Source: Chaetoderma sp. LZ-2023a (taxonomy: Eukaryota; Mollusca; Caudofoveata; Chaetodermatida; Chaetodermatidae). From it: a stretch of 64,000 nt of DNA. The position numbers were made by a program, and so were the translations under genes. Below the pieces are notes generated by a model that ran no database searches, had not been told where the DNA came from, and worked only from the letters and a program-made list of their open reading frames with translations. The stretch spans positions 35,094,351-35,158,350 of the forward strand of contig CM067372.1 in NCBI GenBank assembly GCA_034401795.1, read 5' to 3'. The stretch's first letter is position 1. Each line of letters starts with the position of its first letter. This document shows positions 46,496 to 56,406 of this stretch, piece by piece.

Positions 46496-47629
46496 ATGTA
46501 TGTATGTAAAGATTTATATAGCACCAGTTCCTGACTAAACCTCTGAAAGGCGCTTCACAAGATTATGAATAAGCTCGAATAAGTGAGTTTTAAGCAATGA
46601 TTTAAAGGACTCTATTTTGTGACAATTTCTATTCTCCTTCTATCAATACTTACCATTATATTACTCTTCGATAATACAAGCTAGCTGGCTAGCTTCTCTA
46701 GGAATCTAGATTTAGAAAGCTTTACCGGCTCCTGGAACTGGGTACCCGGCTCCCAACAACCGGGTACCTGTCTGCCAGTGAGACTCAAGTTTTCTCAAAG
46801 TTGAAGTCTTTGTGTCTAATTAAGCTAAGTTTTCGCACCAGGAATTAATTGGATTACCATGGAAGGAGCTACTGAAACTTGGGTTGTATTCTTTCATGTT
46901 ATTCTCTAGCATATATGGAAACTTAAGTTTCTAACATGTCGTGTGTGTTGAATGTCCCAATTTCTGACCCTGAATCTGGGACGTGTGGTTACAATGAAAT
47001 ATGCCAGATAAGGTCCCCTCCTTTAATCTCAACGGCGATCGGCAGTAATATGAAATCGGACGTCGTTCTCCGTATTATCCGAGCGGGTGACTTCACACCC
47101 GTGTTGTTTCTCAGATTCTTATGGTGAAGGAAATGTTTCATTAATTCACGCATCTTATTCTTGGTGCTGCACGCTTTTTGTACCAGAAAACTAGAATTAT
47201 GGCAAGTTTTGCGTGGTAAACACAATCTGTTTGCATTGATCGATGGTTTCAAAATTCTTGATTAAAGATGTGTGTTCTGCGAGTTTACTATGTTCTACAG
47301 CAGTTTGTTTATGCATTTTGTTGTTTCCTTCACGTATCGTTTTGGCCTTCGTTTGAGTAGTATAATTTTGAAATTAATTCTTAAATATACCGCGAATGCA
47401 ATTCGATATGGTTCCTGTGATACATCCGTCAGGATCAGTTTATGGGTGTATTAATGTCCACTATCATTCTTGTCGCCAGTTTACGCGATCTTGGTTGTAA
47501 CGTTGTGGGTTGGCGTGCTGGAGGGTTAACATTTTATGGTCAAAATATTTGAAAATTATTTGTCTGCCTTCCATTCCTGTTTCGTTCTGCTTGCTTATTT
47601 TAGGTTTTGTGCTTATTTTTTTAGGCGAA
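46496..47629. other. Non-coding, probable 5' region of the DIRS element
   Basis: Mixed sequence with GGGTACCYGGCTCCYAAC duplicates near 46740-46770. From about 46940 G+C rises, and the segment up to 47629 may be the untranslated leader of the following retroelement; its terminal repeat was not identified. Confidence 0.4.
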
Positions 47630-49179
47630 GCCTACCCCGCCTACTTGCTCTGAATGCCACAAATTTGTTAAGGTTGCCAATAAGGACCATGTCTGTTTTA
47701 GATGCTCCAAGCGTAACAGTGACAATAGATGTAACGTATATGCAGTGTGGCCGGTTGAGTTGCTAGTACTACTTCTCTGCGGCCACCTCCGGGTGGTCCG
47801 GTAGCGGTGGCCAGTCCGTCGGGCATGGGAGCCGTTCGCCAGGATGGCTCCAGCGTTTCCTTATCCGGTGAAGACTCTTGGGGGTCTGAGGATGAGGAGG
47901 CCGAAGAGGAGAGGTTTTTGCAGCCTGAGATACCATGGGTGGAGACCATGGAGGTCGATTCCATCCTGGACGGAACCGTCCTCCATCTGTCTGACTTGAC
48001 GCAAGCCATAGCAGCCGCTCCACCCATGGTTGACGCAACACCGGTACTGGGCACCCGTCCAGTGCTGGTTGGTTTGCCACCAACCGACATGGTGACGGGT
48101 GTTGCTGGCCAGGCTTGGTACACACCTACCTCGCCTGGTCCAGCGGTCACACATGGGGTGCCATTGGCACCCATGTATGGCCATAACCGCTACGGGTCCG
48201 CATGAACAGTTCGTTTCATGGGGTGGCGGCGGAACTGTGCGGTACTGGTGTTGCTGGCTTACTGCGGCTCCTAGCCGGGAGGCCGCTGCTGGTAGACCCA
48301 TGAATACATCAACGGGTGATGTACTCACGGGGGTGATTTCTTCGGAGATGATGGCTAGCCAGGGTGGACCCATCCGTGGTTTCGACCACGGCCGAAGAAG
48401 ACATACCCCATCCATCGGTTTCGTCGATTCGTGCGGGGGTCTTGCCCACGGCTCGGATCCAGTTCATTGGGCTGGATCCACAGTTCAAGTAATTACTCAA
48501 TGCTATTTGTAGCAAGCAACTCCTGACCAAGAGCCAGCTCCCTGCGGCCTCTAGGGAGGCGCGGGCAAGGTGCCGTATTCCCAGAGGGGAGTACGAGCAC
48601 TATGGTGTGGTTCCAATGGTCACTGAGGATGACTGTTGGATTCTTGGGGTTCAGAGTGCTGGAGCAGGTTGCCCCACTCAGACGCTTGTGGACAGATCCC
48701 AAGCACATGTTGAGGAAGTCCTGTCCCTGTGTGATGAGGGAGTGAGGGCAGCAATGAATGCTGTCAATCACTCTTATCGCTTGTTTCAGTCGGTGTGGGC
48801 TGAAGCTGGGGCACCTGTGGTGCTGTCTTGCGTAAACGACGGCCTGGTGCTGTTGATGGACGCTTTGGCCAGGGTGCAAGCATGTGTTACTAAGTCTAGG
48901 AGGCAGATTGTCCTTGAGCATATACGTCCGGCTACGGCTGTCAGGGAGCCTTTGCTTGGAACGCCCCTGAACGGTCCTAGCATCTTTGGTGGCCAAGCGC
49001 GGGCCATCTTAGTGAACACTGCTAACATAGCACAGAATCGGTTAGTGGTTAACCTACAGCTAGAACTAGTGCGCCAGGTGCATGCACTAGGGGCTGTGGC
49101 TAAACCGTTAACTGGACAACCTTCCTCCAAGAAACAGAAGACCACCAAGGGCGGAAAGAAGGGAGCGGATCATACCTGA
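47630..49179 (+). pseudogene. DIRS ORF1 (gag-like), frameshifted
   Basis: Starts with a cysteine-rich block (CSECHKFVKV … CFRCSKRN, about 47645-47735), the zinc-binding signature at the front of DIRS-type ORF1. An acidic/proline-rich region (47807-48205, frame 2) and a further stretch (48099-48512, frame 3) follow. The C-terminal domain (48607-49179, frame 1) is helical and ends in a lysine-rich tail (SSKKQKTTKGGKKG). Two frame changes separate the blocks. The product would be the structural, nucleic-acid-binding protein of the element. The start codon is uncertain. ORF2 begins within about 10-90 bp of its end. Confidence 0.75.
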
Positions 49180-49183
49180 GGGT

Positions 49184-51066
49184 ATGGTAGCTCCTTTCAT
49201 ATCTGCCAGGACCGCGCCTGTGCGACAGGAATGGCGGTGTCAGTTAGACCAGTCAAGCCAAGACCTAAATGGTTCTCACTCTCTCGTTAAGGGGGGGGGG
49301 GTTGCGGATCGTGAGCCAGACACCTGCATTAGGCGTCAATGCGTCTATAGTGGGTGGAAGGCTCATGCCTTTCGTCGAGGCTTGGCGAGGTATACCCCAG
49401 GGGTACATGCCAGAGTGGTGGGATTTTCCACCACAAAACCTGTTTTTGGCACCTTTCTGGACTCCTGTGCCAAGGGAGCCAGACAAGTTAGAAGCCATTC
49501 AAAACGAAGTGTCAGGTTTGCTTCTGAAGGTAGCAATAAAACCAGCAAACCAGAACACTCCAGGCTTCTATTCAAACATGTTCCTTGTCCCCAAAAACAT
49601 GGGGTGGGGGTAGGGGGTGGGTGAAGACCCGTACTCAATCTCAGGCCATTAAATTGGTTTATCCATACGCCTTGGTTTCAGATGGAAACTGAGATAGGTA
49701 ATGGCAGGATTGAGGAAAAGAATGTGGTGTGTGTCGATTGATTTGAAAGATGCATATTTCCACATTCCAATGAACAGGAGTTGTCACAGGTTTCTGAGAT
49801 TCGCGTTTCAGAATCATGTATGGGAGTTTGTAGTCCTCCCATTCGGCCTGTCGACAGCCCCAAGTGTTTTCAGCGGAGAGGTCCTAGCGGTGACAGCGTT
49901 TCTCAGAAAAGAGAATGTGGTGCTTCACACCTACATAGACGATTGGCTTATCAAGGCGAACACGCCAGCCGGGTTAGGAGTGGATACTGCTCTGACTCTG
50001 AAATTGCTTTCAGATCTAGGCTGGATAGTCAACAGGGAGAAATCCAAGTTGACACCCACTCAACACATCGTTTATTTGGGGATGCGATTCGATCTCGAGG
50101 ATGGCAGGGTTTACCCGTCGGAGCCCAGAGAGGTGTGTCTGTTAGCCATCGTCGAGAGTTTTCGATTGGAAAACCACATTCAGGCGAGGAGGTTTCTTCA
50201 GCTGCTGGGCATGATGGTCTCCATGGAGGAGGTAATCCCGTACGCTGCTTTGATACGATGACCTATCCAATTGTATCTGATGACTCTGTGGAAGCTGGTA
50301 CCAGTTTTGGAGCCAATGATGTCGTATCTTGTATGGTGGAAGAAGTGTCAGAATCTCCTGGTAGGAGTTTCGCTTCACCCACCCCGCCCCCAGCTGTGTG
50401 TGTACACGGATGCATCGGTGAAGGTGGGGGGTGTGTGTGTGTGGCCTGCCTGGGAGAACATCAGGTTTCGGGCACATGGACTCTCCAAGAGAGTCAACTG
50501 CATATCAATCTGTTGGAAATGATGGCAGTGGAACTGGCATTGGAAAAGTTCCAAAAGTCAGGGGCAAGGTGATATTAATACGGTCAGACAATTCGACAGT
50601 AATATCATACATAAATCACCAAGGTGGGACCAAGTCACCCACATTGTGTATAAAGGTGTGGCACTTGATTCAATGGTGCAGGAATTACTCAGTTGTTTTG
50701 AAAGCAGCTCATATTCCTGGGCGATTGAATATTCTGGCGGATGATTTGTCTCGCAGACAGAGGATTCTGCCGATAGAATGGTCTCTCAACCCTCCAGTTC
50801 TTCAAAGGATCTTCAAGCATTGGGGCAAACCAAGCGTGGACTTGTTCGCCACAAAGGAAAATGCTCAAATCATGACTTATGTCTCGCCGATTCCAGATCC
50901 AAATGCCGTCAATACAGACGCTCTGGCGATAATCTGGAGAGGGATGCACGCTTACGCGTATCCACCCACCATTCTTCTGCCGATGGTTTTGGTGAAGATA
51001 TGGGAGGAGCCGTGCCTGGTCCTGCTAATAGCGCCATTTTGGCCCAGCAGGGCGTGGTTCACGAGT
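49184..51066 (+). pseudogene. DIRS reverse transcriptase and RNase H
   Basis: RT blocks: FLAPFWTPVP..EAIQNEVSGLLLK (49431-49540), SIDLKDAYFHIPM (49737-49770, catalytic Asp), VVLPFGLSTAPSVFS (49840-49880), HTYIDDWLIKA (49926-49960, YIDD active site) and VYLGMRFDLEDGRVYP (50071-50118). RNase H: CVYTDASVKVGG (50400-50430), INLLEMMAVELALE (50506-50548), IRSDNSTVISYINHQGGT (50582-50632) and HIPGRLNILADDLSR (50710-50755). The characteristic DIRS extension VDLFATKEN..AYAYPP follows (50838-50975), ending LLIAPFWPSRAW. Pieces lie in three frames with a stop at 50262 and two frameshifts in the RNase H. The enzyme would copy the element's RNA into DNA. The recombinase is absent downstream. Confidence 0.9.
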
Positions 51067-51240
51067 AGTAGTATCAGAATTAAAATGATACCACCTCCCT
51101 CAACTGGCCGCCGTTCGGTGATCCGTGGCCCCCACCGCCCTCTCAATCACTGGGGCATAGGTTGTTGAGACGGGGGCCACCACGGATCGCCGAATGCAGC
51201 CAGTTGAGGGAGGTGGTATCATTCCGACACTACTACTAGC
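51064..51240. repeat. 175-bp near-perfect hairpin at the junction
   Basis: AGTAGTAGTATCAGAATT … at 51066 pairs with … AATGATACCACC-type complement ending ACACTACTACT at 51236. The inner arm CTCAATCACTGGGGCATAGG is palindromic-imperfect against itself, leaving almost no loop. The left arm begins exactly where RNase H homology stops and the right arm ends at the start of the element's inverted repeat. Confidence 0.85.
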
Positions 51241-51328
51241 AGGGTCTGAACGCCCATTTAGAGACAAGCCTCCACAGTGATATACATCACTGATCGCCTT
51301 GTGATCAACCACACCAAAAGGGCGGGCC
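51241..51328 (+). repeat. Left terminal inverted repeat
   Basis: Two modules: AGGGTCTGAACGCCCATTTA… to TATACATC (51241-51288), matching 62812-62859 inverted, and ACTGATCGCCTTGTGATCAA… (51289-51316), matching 62872-62890 and 62965-62990 inverted. Module order differs from the right end, where they alternate in tandem. Confidence 0.85.
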
Positions 51329-51344
51329 TCTATTCTGTGTAGGC

Positions 51345-51758
51345 TCAGACAAACACGTAGTCTCTGCCAGAGTCGCATCGGTATGATGGGACCACCCATA
51401 GTGGCTTCCATCTACCTTGACAACGCTCACCTGGGAGGATGCTAAAGTGATTAGCATTTGAACCACGGCAGACTCTGGCATGTTCACATGTTACGCAGAG
51501 AATCTGGTGCTGAGCAGGGGTCTCCAGCAGACAACCACGTCCTACCCTCTCCACACCATAGAAGTGGTAGACAGACTCGATCTCTTCACGTGGGTGAAAG
51601 CGGTCGTAAATGTTTCTCTGCAAGGGGTCGACCCAAGGATTGTACTGGGGATCATCCCGGAAGTCGGCCCACGTGGTATCCAATATCATGGCAGTCTCAG
51701 CGCCCTGTGCCACTGCTGTAGATGCCAGCACGAGCAGTATGATGAGAATCATGGCCAT
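51345..51758 (-). CDS. Small secreted or membrane protein, unknown
   Basis: An intact ORF of 137 codons starting at the ATG at 51758. The first 18 residues (MAMILIILLVLASTAVAQ) are a textbook signal peptide with a likely cleavage after AVA-Q. The mature part is about 118 residues with seven cysteines, aromatic-rich and without further membrane segment, so a disulphide-bonded extracellular or virion-surface protein is plausible. A TTTAA…TATATG promoter-like motif stands at 51755-51774 on the coding strand, just before the start. The 3' end reaches close to the left inverted repeat. No family recognised. It is one of the few undamaged genes of the element. Confidence 0.6.
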   Translation of the reverse strand: MAMILIILLVLASTAVAQGAETAMILDTTWADFRDDPQYNPWVDPLQRNIYDRFHPREEIESVYHFYGVERVGRGCLLETPAQHQILCVTCEHARVCRGSNANHFSILPGERCQGRWKPLWVVPSYRCDSGRDYVFV

Positions 51759-52291
51759 ATATGAAGAGTTAAACTGAACAGAGTGAACCCCTCGAGAAAT
51801 ATCTGTGCCAGATCGAGCCCTGTTCCATCCGGATCGATAGTGATCTTCATCCCCTCAGGGGCAGGGGCTAGCTGCTTCACTCTGCCACTGGCTAAGAAAC
51901 GTAGCTCTAGGACTATATGAGTCGTTTGCGGGCTAGTGAGGCCGACTTGCTGAAGCAGTTTAACAGCACCCTTGGCTTTGGAGACATGTGACACACCATC
52001 TACCCGTAGGATGCCCTCCTGGAGGTTAGCAGCTTCTTCTGGTTCATCAAATGGACGACGCAGCAGGAGCTTTCCACCTGTAACCCCGATCCGGTGACCC
52101 ACCCTCATCAGGGAGACACCTTCACCTATGTAGGTGAGGAAGCATGATCCCCGATTGTAGAGCTTTGGAACTGTCCCATCCTTTTTCACAACAGTGGAGA
52201 GGGGAGTAATCTCTGTCAATGTCGAGTGGTACAGTACCGTGTAGAATGGGTTCTTTTTGAGGTGCCCCAGTGGGGCACAACATACATACAC
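51749..52291 (-). CDS. Unknown 180-aa protein
   Basis: An ORF of 180 codons on the minus strand, overlapping the start of the downstream secreted-protein gene by 10 bp. The C-terminal two thirds look well coding: KLLQQVGLTSPQTTHIVLEL and PAPEGMKITIDPDGTGLDLA alternate beta-like and loop segments. There is no membrane segment. The first 15-20 residues overlap a plus-strand ORF and may not be genuine; the true start may be lost or lie further in (for instance near 52100). Function unknown; a structural or DNA-binding role cannot be told from sequence. Confidence 0.45.
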   Translation of the reverse strand: MYVCCAPLGHLKKNPFYTVLYHSTLTEITPLSTVVKKDGTVPKLYNRGSCFLTYIGEGVSLMRVGHRIGVTGGKLLLRRPFDEPEEAANLQEGILRVDGVSHVSKAKGAVKLLQQVGLTSPQTTHIVLELRFLASGRVKQLAPAPEGMKITIDPDGTGLDLAQIFLEGFTLFSLTLHIWP

Positions 52292-52522
52292 GCCGATGTG
52301 CTACATCAACCTCCGGGCAGTGTACACAGCAGCTCACTGGTAGAAGTCGGCCAGGACATGATAGAGTATCTCCCAGGTGCCAACAGCAACCTATGGAAAG
52401 CTATCAGTCCTAGCCTGTTCACACCTGTAAATCACCTGTTTGACAGCCCCTCCATTAACATATATGCCAGCACGGATGGGATATCGGATGCCCATTTAAA
52501 GTTTACACTCATTACTCATTGA
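52226..52522 (+). CDS. Possible small protein, start uncertain
   Basis: A 98-codon plus-strand frame. From about residue 20 it reads as protein (VGQDMIEYLPGANSNLWKAI; SPSINIYASTDGISDAHLKF), with proline/aspartate loops and beta-like segments. It may be the C-terminal remainder of a larger gene, since no promoter motif precedes it and its first 66 bp overlap the minus-strand 180-aa ORF. The next plus-strand gene starts 13 bp downstream of its stop. Confidence 0.35.
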   Translation: MVQYRVEWVLFEVPQWGTTYIHADVLHQPPGSVHSSSLVEVGQDMIEYLPGANSNLWKAISPSLFTPVNHLFDSPSINIYASTDGISDAHLKFTLITH

Positions 52523-52534
52523 CCTGACGACAAC

Positions 52535-53038
52535 ATGATATCACACCAGGAATATCTGCCCTTTGCCGAGATGATGAAGAGCCAGCTACAGGGTTGCCCC
52601 TTCATGACCCCTGCACAGATAAAGACCTTAGACGAGCAGATGCTCGCACTGCAACAAGAAGGAGAGCGACTACAGCGGGAAAGCTGATATCAACAGAACG
52701 CGAGCATTGCAAGGAGGTGAAGGAACAGTGAAGGTTCCCGATACTGGCAGGCCCTCCTGGAGGAGAGTAAGCAGGACGCAGGAGTCTTGACAGACGACGA
52801 TGAGCCAGATGTCATACAGTGGGAAGAGGAGATGGCGCAGAAGTGTAAGACCAAGAAAGCCATCCAGCGGCGGACCTACTATCTTGGTCATAAGGTGAAG
52901 TTCCAGATGTCACGTCTCAGAAAGATACTGGCACCCGACATAGTGCTGGATGACCCCTGTCTAAGAGACGTCTGTTTCAACACCAGCAAGCTGGCACGGT
53001 TCGCCAGGCTCTCCAAAATGAACCCTTCTATCACTTGA
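52535..53038 (+). pseudogene. Coiled-coil/basic protein, one frameshift
   Basis: The ATG at 52535 opens 50 codons (MISHQEYLPFAEMMKSQLQG…, ending in an ALQQEGERLQRES helix), then TGA. About 100 bp later another frame continues to 53038 with an acidic segment (TDDDEPDVIQWEEEM), a basic helix (KTKKAIQRRTYYLGHKVKFQ) and a charged C-terminus. The pieces make best sense as one gene of about 165 codons broken by an indel near 52690-52740. The heptad-like N-terminal helix and basic middle would suit a virion-core or scaffold protein, but no family is recognised. Confidence 0.45.
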
Positions 53039-53056
53039 GCAGATTCTGCAGGTTTA

Positions 53057-53735
53057 ATGTCGAGGTATACTATGGCAAAATCAGAGTGGCGGAAGCAACC
53101 AGAACTATATTCCTCCCTGACGGCTGACGAGGGCGGTACCATCCATGGCTGGCGACTCCAGCAGATAGATACCATCAGGCAGAATCTCGTCCATGAGGCA
53201 GAAAAGTACAGCAGAACTCGCAGGCGATATAAGACAGCCTACAATATTGATTGGAGCCAGTGCTGGGGTGGCAGCTGTGGCCACTCTCGCTACAGGGGTG
53301 GGTGCCATCGTCGCCATCCCGCTGGGTGGCGTGACACTAGCCGCCACTGTCTTGGCCATGGGCTTGGGGGGGTCACAGATCGTGAAGCAACTGCCTGAGA
53401 GCCAGGCGAGTCTTCAGAAGGTGGCGAACCTGCTGCGAACCAAGACACAGAAGTTACTGACCAAAGCAAAACCTCTGGCAGTCCATGTCGCCAGTAACAT
53501 GGCGGCGAATGTGGCTGTGGTGAAGATGACAGGGGGAAATGAGGTTCTTCCTGCCACCACTGCGACTGTCCTCGCACAGTGGTGACTGGGGTGGCCGGGC
53601 ACTGTCTCGGAATAACTCGCCCCATCCCAAAGATCGCCCTTAGTGGTGCCTCCTATACTGTTGCCGCCAAGATCATGGGTGAACGTGTTACACTAATGGA
53701 AGCCGCTGTTCTAGGGCTAGCAACGAGTGCAATGG
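53057..53735 (+). pseudogene. Glycine-zipper membrane protein, frameshifted
   Basis: First block (ATG 53057 or, after the promoter-like motif, 53072): charged helical sequence (RLQQIDTIRQNLVHEAEKYS; RTRRRYKTAYN). The frame changes near 53240 and continues with a long small-residue hydrophobic stretch (GASAGVAAVATLATGVGAIV; GGVTLAATVLAMGLGG), a glycine-zipper membrane hairpin of about 45 residues. A lysine-rich region (RTKTQKLLTKAKPLA) ends at the 53585 stop. After another frame change a short hydrophobic tail runs to 53735. Such soluble-helix plus glycine-zipper proteins accompany these animal elements, but I know no function; a membrane-active virion protein is an inference. TTTAA…TATACT precedes the start at 53052-53068. 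Confidence 0.55.
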
Positions 53736-53778
53736 CTTAGATCATCGTCGCCTACGTTTAAAACCTGAATAGTGAGGG

Positions 53779-54003
53779 ATGGATCACGAGACCCCTGCAG
53801 CATATGAGGCATGGTGTGCTGGAGTGCGGTGTGTAGCCCATAGTCGAGCACGCGGACTGAGGATTGCCAATGCCCGGGAATGGTGGACCGCCCACAAGGC
53901 ATGCCCCTGCAGAGAGGGCCAGTACCCTGAGCACTGCTACCTATTCCCTTGGCCGATTGCGTGGTCCTCCTATGCCCAACTATTTCACTGGGGGTATGAC
54001 TAG
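53779..54003 (+). CDS. Unknown 74-aa cysteine/tryptophan-rich protein
   Basis: The ATG at 53779 stands 7 bp after a TTTAAAACCTGAATAG motif. The product is 74 residues, rich in Trp, His and Cys (CAGVRCVAHSRARG; KACPCREGQYPEHCYLFPW), suggesting a small metal-binding fold. The gene ends within the promoter-like motif of the next gene, whose start is 29 bp downstream. No family recognised. The frame is intact. Confidence 0.5.
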   Translation: MDHETPAAYEAWCAGVRCVAHSRARGLRIANAREWWTAHKACPCREGQYPEHCYLFPWPIAWSSYAQLFHWGYD

Positions 54004-54031
54004 TAGGTTTAAGCCATCTGTATATAGCACT

Positions 54032-54520
54032 ATGACTCTGTCACTCACAAACCTAGAAAGCAAAGAGCTAGGCGATCTTGCTCACTTGGGCGAGGCACGC
54101 CTCGGTTCAGAGGACACTGTTGCCCCTATCTCCTTCCTAGACTTCGATGAGAAGGGAGACCCGCGGGAGATTCGAGGTACCATCCCAGCCCGAGATCTCA
54201 TCGGGAATACTGATACGGTAGGACAATCGGCCATTAACAAGGCCAAGACTGTATACAAGGGGATGGGCATCAAGGAGAGGGTGACGATGCGAGGTATGCT
54301 CGGAGTCAAGGTTATGGCCGAGTCCTTTGCACAGGACGTGGTTAAGGATCTCCTGAAACCACGGACCTCATTCCGACAGGATGGAAAGAATCTCAAGATA
54401 GGCACCCTCGGCCTGAGCCATATCACTGTCGATGGCAAAAAAGGTGCTACCGCCAGCCTCCAGCTACCAGAGGTGAAGAAGTCAGGGTTCTTTGGTTTGC
54501 CGTTTAAGATCACAGGGTAG
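54032..54520 (+). CDS. Unknown 162-aa protein
   Basis: An open frame exists from 53864, but the TTTAAGCCATCTGTATATA motif at 54006-54025 points to the ATG at 54032 as start (MTLSLTNLESKELGDLAHLG). The product is 162 residues, soluble, basic at the C-terminus, with several short beta-like segments (NLKIGTLGLSHITVDGKKGA) and a final GFFGLPFKITG. There are no cysteines or membrane segments. The reading frame is intact. It could be a structural protein; I recognise no family. The next gene begins 2 bp after its stop. Confidence 0.6.
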   Translation: MTLSLTNLESKELGDLAHLGEARLGSEDTVAPISFLDFDEKGDPREIRGTIPARDLIGNTDTVGQSAINKAKTVYKGMGIKERVTMRGMLGVKVMAESFAQDVVKDLLKPRTSFRQDGKNLKIGTLGLSHITVDGKKGATASLQLPEVKKSGFFGLPFKITG

Positions 54521-54522
54521 TC

Positions 54523-54801
54523 ATGGCTTCCCGTGCATGTATCATACAGATACTGGATGTACTAGACACTGTGGGTACTGACACATGCCCTCTACGCTAT
54601 CTTCTCAGCTGCTGCTGGGATTTCATGCTTGACGCCTCCATCGCATCCTTCGTATCCGCCGGAGGTGCAGGATTCCCCGCTCTGCAGGCGAAAGAGCTGG
54701 TGCAGGAAGTACTGCCGTTTAGTCTCCCAGATATAGACGAGGCTACCGCCGACCAAGTGCTAACCATCCTCCACATGCATGTCTGTACCATTCGACAGTA
54801 G
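54523..54801 (+). CDS. Unknown 92-aa helical protein
   Basis: The ATG at 54523 follows the previous stop by 2 bp. The product is 92 residues, mostly helical and hydrophobic without a clear membrane helix (RYLLSCCWDFMLDASIASFV; LPDIDEATADQVLTILHMHV). The last 23 bp overlap the start of the packaging ATPase. This overlap and the absence of its own promoter-like motif suggest co-transcription with its neighbours. No family recognised. Confidence 0.55.
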   Translation: MASRACIIQILDVLDTVGTDTCPLRYLLSCCWDFMLDASIASFVSAGGAGFPALQAKELVQEVLPFSLPDIDEATADQVLTILHMHVCTIRQ

Positions 54802-55395
54802 GCCGGCCGACGCTGGCCAGGTGGTGCTGATCATTGCCCCGTCAGGACACGGGAAAAACATCTGCGGGCTCTCCTGGCTGAACATCTACACTCTCAATAC
54901 ATCCTTCTGGTGTCTGACTCCGCCGCTGAGCGGTTGACAGTAATAATCAATGGTACAATGGCCCAATCACCAAGACGCAGAACCTGCAACCACTGATGGA
55001 GAAGCTGCTGGCAGCCCAACTGACAGAACCACTTGTTCTAGTTATCGATGACCCTGCAATGGACCAGAAGACAGTTACCTACCTCGGCAACATCACCAGG
55101 CGCATCCGGCACACAAAGATAACTGCCTTCATCCTCTTTCAGAAGTACACCCGCAAGATCTCACCGGACATCCGCCACAATGCCAAGTTGCTATATTTCA
55201 GCTCCAAGTGTAGACGTGCCCTGCTCGAGACCATATGCAACAGCCTAACCCTCAAGGAGACCAAAAAGGGGACTTTATTGCAGGTGTACAGAGGGCAGAT
55301 GATCTGTACCGCTTCATCTTCAGCAACAAGGAGAGAGTTGAGCAGTCACACTTCAAGCCATCTCTGGAAAAGGCGCAGACCTTCACCTACAAGCT
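54779..55395 (+). pseudogene. Packaging ATPase (FtsK/HerA, A32-like), broken
   Basis: The ATG at 54779 opens a frame with a phosphate-binding loop IIAPSGHGKN (54830-54859). After a damaged stretch (about 54900-54995), the frame at 54996-55300 carries the Walker B segment LVLVIDDPA (55031-55057). It is followed by the conserved ITAFILFQKYTRKISPDIRH (about 55110-55180), typical of the A32-like genome-packaging ATPases of Polintons and adintoviruses. The lysine of the P-loop (GKN rather than GKS/GKT) is followed by Asn, which weakens nucleotide binding and may itself be decay. A further frame change near 55240 leads to the C-terminus (55235-55438). The enzyme would pump DNA into capsids. The whole is about 200 codons, near family size. 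Confidence 0.8.
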
Positions 55396-55509
55396 GAATC
55401 CAGCCAGGAAAGTAGCATGCTCTACGTGTCATTGCTGACAGCCTGTCGCAGCTGCCGCAACTTGTTTTTCATTCATCAGAAGGCTGAGAAACTTCATCCG
55501 CGGCCTCCG

Positions 55510-56342
55510 CTACTTCGTCAGATGCTTGAGGACCTTCGTCAGAAGCTTGAGGAACTTCGTCAGAAGCTTGAGGAACTTCGTCAGTTTTGTCAGAAGCCTG
55601 TGGCTTAAGATTAAACTGTTGCTGAAACTCTTACCCACTGAGGGTCCTTGTCTGGGACTCTTCATCTGGTACTTCTCACGGAAGACCCACTTTCCCCATG
55701 AGCTCCTAGCATCATGCTTGCGAGTGGATTTGATGAGGTAGTCCTGGTAGTTATTAGCTGGGAATTTCAGAAATGCTGCCAGATCACTGGCCAATCTCCT
55801 GCGCCCTTTTTCGTTGAAGATGTGCTCAACAGCCTCCTTGGGGCCAACGGTAACACCCTCCTGAGTACCTTCTGCTACAGCATCACTGACCGCCTCCCTG
55901 ACATAGTTATTTGCTTCAGACTGGATTCTATCCAGCATCTCTCGCTCTTCCTGGCTATGGAGTCTAAATACGGCAGCCCACTTCCCAACCGTTAGTAGAT
56001 CTTTGGGGTCGACCCTCGCCCTTTGGAGAGCTAGAATAACAGGACTGTTGGTAGGGGCCACAGGTAGGTTGGGTAGTACCTTGCTCTGGGTGCTGTCAGA
56101 CTTCCGGTAGAGTATCCGAGTCAGGAGTTCTTTTTACTACAAGCTAGCGCTCCTTCCTCTATGGCGGCCAGTATCTCCGCATCAGACGGAGGTGTGACCT
56201 TGTCATGCTCGTGGATAATGTTGATGTCATGAAGCAGTCCTCAGACCCTGTCACAGTGGGACAGTGCACGCCGTGGCTGTGACTGTCATGCTGACTTGTC
56301 CTGCTGCCTAGAGACAATCTGCTGGAGAACTTTACCAAACAT
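55510..56342 (-). pseudogene. Unknown protein with heptad-repeat tail
   Basis: Runs on the minus strand from the ATG at 56342 (MFGKVLQQIVSRQQ), through a frame change to a block near 56240-56130 (HDKVTPPSDAEILAAIEEGA) and another to the 183-codon ORF ending at 55510. That ORF has a helical body (LTVGKWAAVFRLHSQEEREM; EKGRRRLASDLAAFLKFPAN) and ends in three to four copies of a 7-residue unit LLTKFLK, encoded by 21-bp direct repeats at 55530-55590. The 7-residue period makes a leucine-rich coiled coil. No family recognised. It shares a divergent promoter with the capsid-like gene and converges on the ATPase. Confidence 0.5.
55528..55592. repeat. 21-bp direct repeats in coding sequence
   Basis: CTTCGTCAGAAGCTTGAGGA is repeated about three times in tandem, adding 7-residue units to the C-terminus of the minus-strand gene. 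Confidence 0.9.
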
Positions 56343-56349
56343 GGCAGCC

Positions 56350-56370
56350 GTTTAAAACCTCTATATACCC
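56350..56370. promoter_or_regulatory. Divergent TTTAA…TATATA promoter motif
   Basis: GTTTAAAACCTCTATATACC faces the plus-strand capsid-like gene (ATG 56407); its complement puts TTTTAAAC directly before the minus-strand ATG at 56342. One palindromic TTTAAA core appears to serve both genes. Confidence 0.6.
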
Positions 56371-56406
56371 AGACCTTAAACATGGTGCAGTATGTGCAAC
56401 ATCCAG

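Larger units (their letters stand above)
47630..51066 (+). mobile_element. DIRS-type retrotransposon, 3'-truncated
   Basis: A gag-like ORF followed by RT and RNase H in the DIRS arrangement. The tyrosine recombinase gene expected after RNase H is missing, because the sequence is cut at about 51066 where a hairpin begins and the Polinton-like element follows. DIRS elements integrate with a tyrosine recombinase rather than DDE integrase, so this copy is dead. It contains only a handful of frameshifts and is therefore fairly young. Confidence 0.88.

Noticed and set aside
47698-49638. Minus-strand ORFs over the DIRS ORF1 (up to 184 codons)
   Set aside because: Shadows of the plus-strand gag-like gene in G+C-rich sequence; no motifs.
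54082-54513. 143-codon minus-strand ORF
   Set aside because: Antisense of the 54032-54520 gene, which has the promoter-like motif and better protein character.
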